From contig JBPFEG010000046.1 of assembly GCA_051061015.1 (NCBI GenBank), forward strand, positions 34,722 to 98,721: 64,000 nucleotides of DNA. Direction: 5' to 3'. The position numbers were made by a program, and so were the translations under genes. This DNA comes from Methylomicrobium sp051061015. GTDB lineage: Bacteria > Pseudomonadota > Gammaproteobacteria > Methylococcales > Methylomonadaceae. Under the pieces are notes generated by a model. That model had not been told where the DNA came from. It searched no databases and saw only the letters and a list, made by a program, of their open reading frames with translations. How positions within the stretch are numbered: position 1 is the stretch's first letter; each line of letters opens with the position of its first letter. Shown here piece by piece: positions 61,228 through 64,000 of this stretch.

Positions 61228-62433
61228 ATGTATACTCGGATCGATATGGTAGCCGGCCAAAATTGCCCGATGCCTGTGTCAGGATTACATGTGCAGGTAA
61301 TGACGGGGCGGAACATCACCGGACCTGATCTCGATATGAGCGCTTTTTTGCTGAATGCGCAGGGCAAAGTGTCCAGGGATGAAGATTTCGTATTTTATAA
61401 TCAACCGATCCGGGCCGAACAGGGCGTAGAACTTGATCCCGGGCAAAGCCGTTTGACCCTGCATCTGGATCGCACCCAGCCCTCCGTGCAGAAAATTGCG
61501 CTGACGATGACGATCAGCGACGGGCAGGGGAAAGGCCAGAATTTTGCAGAGATTCAGCAAGTGACAGTGCTTGTGAAGGATTTTTTGACTGGGTTCGAAA
61601 TTGCGAGTTTTGTGCTCGACACGACGAAAACTCAGGAAACCGCGCTGATTCTGGTCGAGTTTTACCGGCACCAGGACAAGTGGAAGCTGCGCGCTGTGGG
61701 ACAGGGCTTTATCGGCGGCTTGCAGCCTCTGGCCGAATTTTACGGCGTCGAGGTGAATGAAGAAGGCGAATCGAGCCCGGCACCTGCCCCAATTTCTGCT
61801 CCTGCTCCTGCTCCTGTGCCGCAGAAGCTGAATCTGAGCAAGATTACGCTCGAAAAACGTGGTCAGTCGATCTCATTGGAGAAACATCAAAACGGTCTCG
61901 GTGAAATTCTGATCAATCTGAATTGGAACTCGACGCCGACTAAATCGGCCGGTTTGTTCAGCAGAAAAACGGAGGGGATCGATCTCGACCTGGCCTGTCT
62001 GTGGGAATTTCAGGACGGTACTCGCGGTGCAGTGCAGGCTTTGGGGGGACATTTCGGTAATTTGCAGCAATTTCCGTTCATTGAGCTCGATCAGGATGAC
62101 CGCAGCGGTCGTTCGATCGGCGGCGAAACGATGCGCATCAACGGAAAATACTGGAACGAGTTCAGTCGCGTGCTGATTTTTTCATTTATCTATGAGGGCG
62201 TGCCGAACTGGTCACATGTCGATGCGGTGATCACGATTAAGTGCAATAATCAGCCGGATATCGAAGTGCGGCTCGACAGTCATCGTAACGATCAATTCAT
62301 GTGCGCGATCGCGATGCTTGAAAACGTGAACGATCAGCTACGCATCACCAAATTGATCGATTATTTCTCAGGCCATCAGCAGATGGATCATGCTTATGGG
62401 TGGGGTTTAAATTATGTTGCAGGCAGCAAATAA
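61228..62433 (+). CDS. terA: TerA-like protein with two TerD domains
   Basis: 401 residues. The first TerD-like domain (about 1-175) has LDMSAFLLNAQGKVSRDED and VGQGFIGGLQPLAEFYG but lacks the GLGWD motif. A Pro/Ala linker (PAPAPISAPAPAPVPQK) joins it to the second domain, with ISLEKHQNGLGEILINLNW and a late acidic segment including DQDDRSGRSIGGE. This two-domain layout and length match TerA. A strong ribosome site (GGGGGAGGGTGCGCG) precedes the ATG. It follows the CitE-like gene by 31 bases. Confidence 0.87.
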   Translation: MYTRIDMVAGQNCPMPVSGLHVQVMTGRNITGPDLDMSAFLLNAQGKVSRDEDFVFYNQPIRAEQGVELDPGQSRLTLHLDRTQPSVQKIALTMTISDGQGKGQNFAEIQQVTVLVKDFLTGFEIASFVLDTTKTQETALILVEFYRHQDKWKLRAVGQGFIGGLQPLAEFYGVEVNEEGESSPAPAPISAPAPAPVPQKLNLSKITLEKRGQSISLEKHQNGLGEILINLNWNSTPTKSAGLFSRKTEGIDLDLACLWEFQDGTRGAVQALGGHFGNLQQFPFIELDQDDRSGRSIGGETMRINGKYWNEFSRVLIFSFIYEGVPNWSHVDAVITIKCNNQPDIEVRLDSHRNDQFMCAIAMLENVNDQLRITKLIDYFSGHQQMDHAYGWGLNYVAGSK

Positions 62434-62662
62434 GCCGGTCCTGAAATTGTGCCATAGCGGGCAGGCAGGGTAAGGGCAATACCATTACAGGGACAACAGG
62501 AGGTTAAACGCTGCGAAGATATAAAAATTCGAGTTCCGGATTGCAATCATTCTTTTTGCGGCATTGAGGAATTGTGGAGCATAAATTAAATAATTCTTGT
62601 CGAATGATACGAGAATCAAAAATCATTTTATTTTACCCAACAGCATAATAAGGAGTTAATCC

Positions 62663-63118
62663 GTGAGTTTCGAAAGTTTCCTGAGTCAACTGAAAAGCAA
62701 AGCCAGTGAATTAAAAACCGAAGCATTGAAATTTAAGAATAAGGATTTTCTGAATGCCGCGATGGCCGGTTCCGCATTGGTGGCGATGGCCGACGGCAGT
62801 ATTACCGGCGAAGAAAAGCAAAAAATGATCAAATTCATCGAAAGCAATGAAGCCTTGTCGGTATTCACAACCAGCGATGTGATCAAGGCCTTTCAGGACT
62901 TTGTCGGTCAGCTCGAATTCGATAAGGACATCGGGGAAGCCAAAGCTTATCAGGCGTTAGGTAAGATAAAGTCTAACAATGAAGCCGCCCGCCTGCTGAT
63001 CCGGATGATTATTGCAATCGCTTCGTCAGACGGTAATTTCGATACGGCTGAGAAAAAAGTTGCGGTCAGGATCGCCAATGAACTTGGCGTCAGTGCTGCG
63101 GAGTTTGAGTTAGCTTAA
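62663..63118 (+). CDS. terB: TerB-like stress protein
   Basis: 151 residues from a GTG with AAGGAGTTAATCC before it. Helical protein with the TerB acidic pattern: ALVAMADGSITGEEKQKM near the start and IIAIASSDGNFDTAEKKVA near the end, two symmetric metal-binding motifs. TerB binds cations at the inner membrane face and is thought to bridge TerC and TerD proteins. No TerC gene is in the window. 229 bases separate it from terA, so it may have a separate promoter. Last gene of the module seen here. Confidence 0.9.
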   Translation: MSFESFLSQLKSKASELKTEALKFKNKDFLNAAMAGSALVAMADGSITGEEKQKMIKFIESNEALSVFTTSDVIKAFQDFVGQLEFDKDIGEAKAYQALGKIKSNNEAARLLIRMIIAIASSDGNFDTAEKKVAVRIANELGVSAAEFELA

Positions 63119-63460
63119 ATATTTTATTAAGATGAGAATCAGCGAATATTTAATTAAAAAAGAATAGGTAATTAAATTTAATCATTTGGCGTATTCCTTA
63201 CAATAATAATCAACGTCACTTGTAGCGCGGCCTGTTGGAAATTTTTATTCAGCAGTTGCCGTGAGGCAAAGGGATTTGCAATCCCGATCTGCTCTCGATG
63301 AGGGATCGGGGTACCGGCAGGGATCACTGATTCCTCCGAGTTGGAAATTCCACCAAGGACGGACCTTGCCGGCATTCATCGGGCATAGATGAATGGATGC
63401 CTGAATGCCGGTTAACGCATGATTATTGCCCGGATAAATAGGGGCACAGGAGACGTTACC
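63119..63460 (+). promoter_or_regulatory. Structured non-coding leader before ftsH
   Basis: 342 bases without a credible gene. Several inverted repeats: GGGATT-TGC-AATCCC (63271-63285), CCCGATC paired with GATCGGG (63283-63289 with 63304-63310, sharing three bases with the first and so mutually exclusive with it), and CCGGCATTCA paired with TGAATGCCGG (63369-63378 with 63402-63411) enclosing an inner GGCAT/ATGCC. No known riboswitch was recognised; it may be a regulatory RNA element of ftsH or a repeat unit. Confidence 0.45.
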
Positions 63461-64000
63461 ATGAAAGCAACTCTACACCATCTGCTACTTTGGTCGGCCC
63501 TTATTGTAGGTACCCTGCTGGTTTTCAATCAGATCAATGCCCCACCGCCAGTATCAGAAGACACTATTCCCTACTCTGATTTCATCAATAAAGTCAAAGC
63601 CAAGCAGGTCGCTCGGGTCGAAATCATGGGCGACCATATCAAAATTCGCATGAACGATGGTCAGGAATATGAGACTTACGAGCCTGACGATCCGCACATG
63701 ATCGATGACCTGCTGTCTGCCGGGGTGCAGATTAGAACGGTCGTCCCGCCGCAGCGGTCGTTGCTGATGGATATATTCATTTCCTGGTTTCCGATGCTGC
63801 TGCTGATCGCATTGTGGATCATTTACATGAAACGGATTCAAGGGGGAGGCGGCGCAGCCAGTTTTGGCAAGAGCAAGGCGAAGCTGCTCGAAGAAGACAA
63901 GCGCAAGGTGATGTTTGCGGATGTGGCGGGCTGTGAGGAAGCGAAGGAAGAAGTTGCCGAACTGGTGGATTTCCTGTCCGATCCGCAAAAGTTCCAGAAA
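63461..64000 (+). CDS. ftsH: ATP-dependent zinc metalloprotease FtsH, N-terminal part
   Basis: The frame is open from the ATG at 63461 to the end of the window (180 codons), so the gene is cut here and its AAA and protease domains lie outside. Visible are the first membrane helix (LLLWSALIVGTLLVFNQ), the periplasmic domain (YSDFINKVKAKQVARVEI), the second helix (LLLIALWIIYMKRIQGG) and the typical linker FGKSKAKLLEEDKRKVMFAD followed by DVAGCEEAKEEVAELVDFL at the start of the AAA domain. FtsH degrades membrane and regulatory proteins. AGGAGACGTTACC precedes the ATG. Confidence 0.95.
   Translation, partial: MKATLHHLLLWSALIVGTLLVFNQINAPPPVSEDTIPYSDFINKVKAKQVARVEIMGDHIKIRMNDGQEYETYEPDDPHMIDDLLSAGVQIRTVVPPQRSLLMDIFISWFPMLLLIALWIIYMKRIQGGGGAASFGKSKAKLLEEDKRKVMFADVAGCEEAKEEVAELVDFLSDPQKFQK

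Noticed and set aside
63241..63340. Cyclic di-GMP riboswitch in the ftsH leader
   Set aside because: GGGGTACCG looked similar to part of the GEMM motif, but the conserved GGGACGCAAAGCC segment and overall order are missing.

Overview
The window reads as chromosomal DNA of an aerobic gammaproteobacterial methylotroph, most likely a type I methanotroph (Methylococcales). The pointers are a near-complete set of serine-cycle genes (ftfL, glyA, gck, mtdA, mdh, hprA, sga, mclA, mtkA, mtkB), a Na+-type oxaloacetate decarboxylase, proteobacterial GlnK/AmtB/NtrBC, and a caa3-like oxidase. No methane monooxygenase or methanol dehydrogenase lies in the window, so the lineage is an inference.

Layout. 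1-5718 (+): a respiratory operon with the end of a CtaG-like assembly factor, a triheme cytochrome c, subunit II with fused cytochrome c, a subunit I/III fusion and a small membrane protein. 5943-19137: the serine-cycle locus. sga, hprA, mtdA, gck, glyA and ftfL are on the minus strand, with mdh facing the other way inside it and mclA-mtkA-mtkB diverging from sga. A VapBC-like toxin-antitoxin pair sits between glyA and ftfL. 19367-29281: an Ala/Pro-rich lipoprotein, a di-heme peroxidase, Ppx/GppA with an unknown partner, an ABC exporter, and OadG-A-B.

29917-40026 is a nitrogen-control island: ntrB-ntrC, glnA, a beta-barrel porin diverging from glnA, and two tandem glnK-amtB pairs. Sequences matching sigma-54 promoters precede the porin and the first glnK, and NtrC-like palindromes lie upstream of both. 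40121-43339 encodes a very long AsmA-like DUF748 protein.

43391-50115 (-) is a heme d1 / cytochrome cd1 cluster: a cd1-family protein, two small cytochromes c, then nirF, D, L, G, H and J. The cd1-family protein is not a textbook NirS and has NirN-like features. 50375-54075 holds a zinc-ribbon protein, a 5'-nucleotidase, MepA and an unknown exported protein.

54273-63118 (+) is the most unusual region. Three TerD-family genes are followed by tightly coupled ATP-grasp, phosphoribosyltransferase-TRSP, HAD, StiP-type and CitE-like genes, then a TerA-like protein and TerB. This is a tellurite/stress-type chassis carrying a predicted biosynthetic module with no established product. A structured, apparently non-coding leader then precedes ftsH, which is cut by the window end.

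No tRNA, rRNA, CRISPR array or insertion sequence was recognised.
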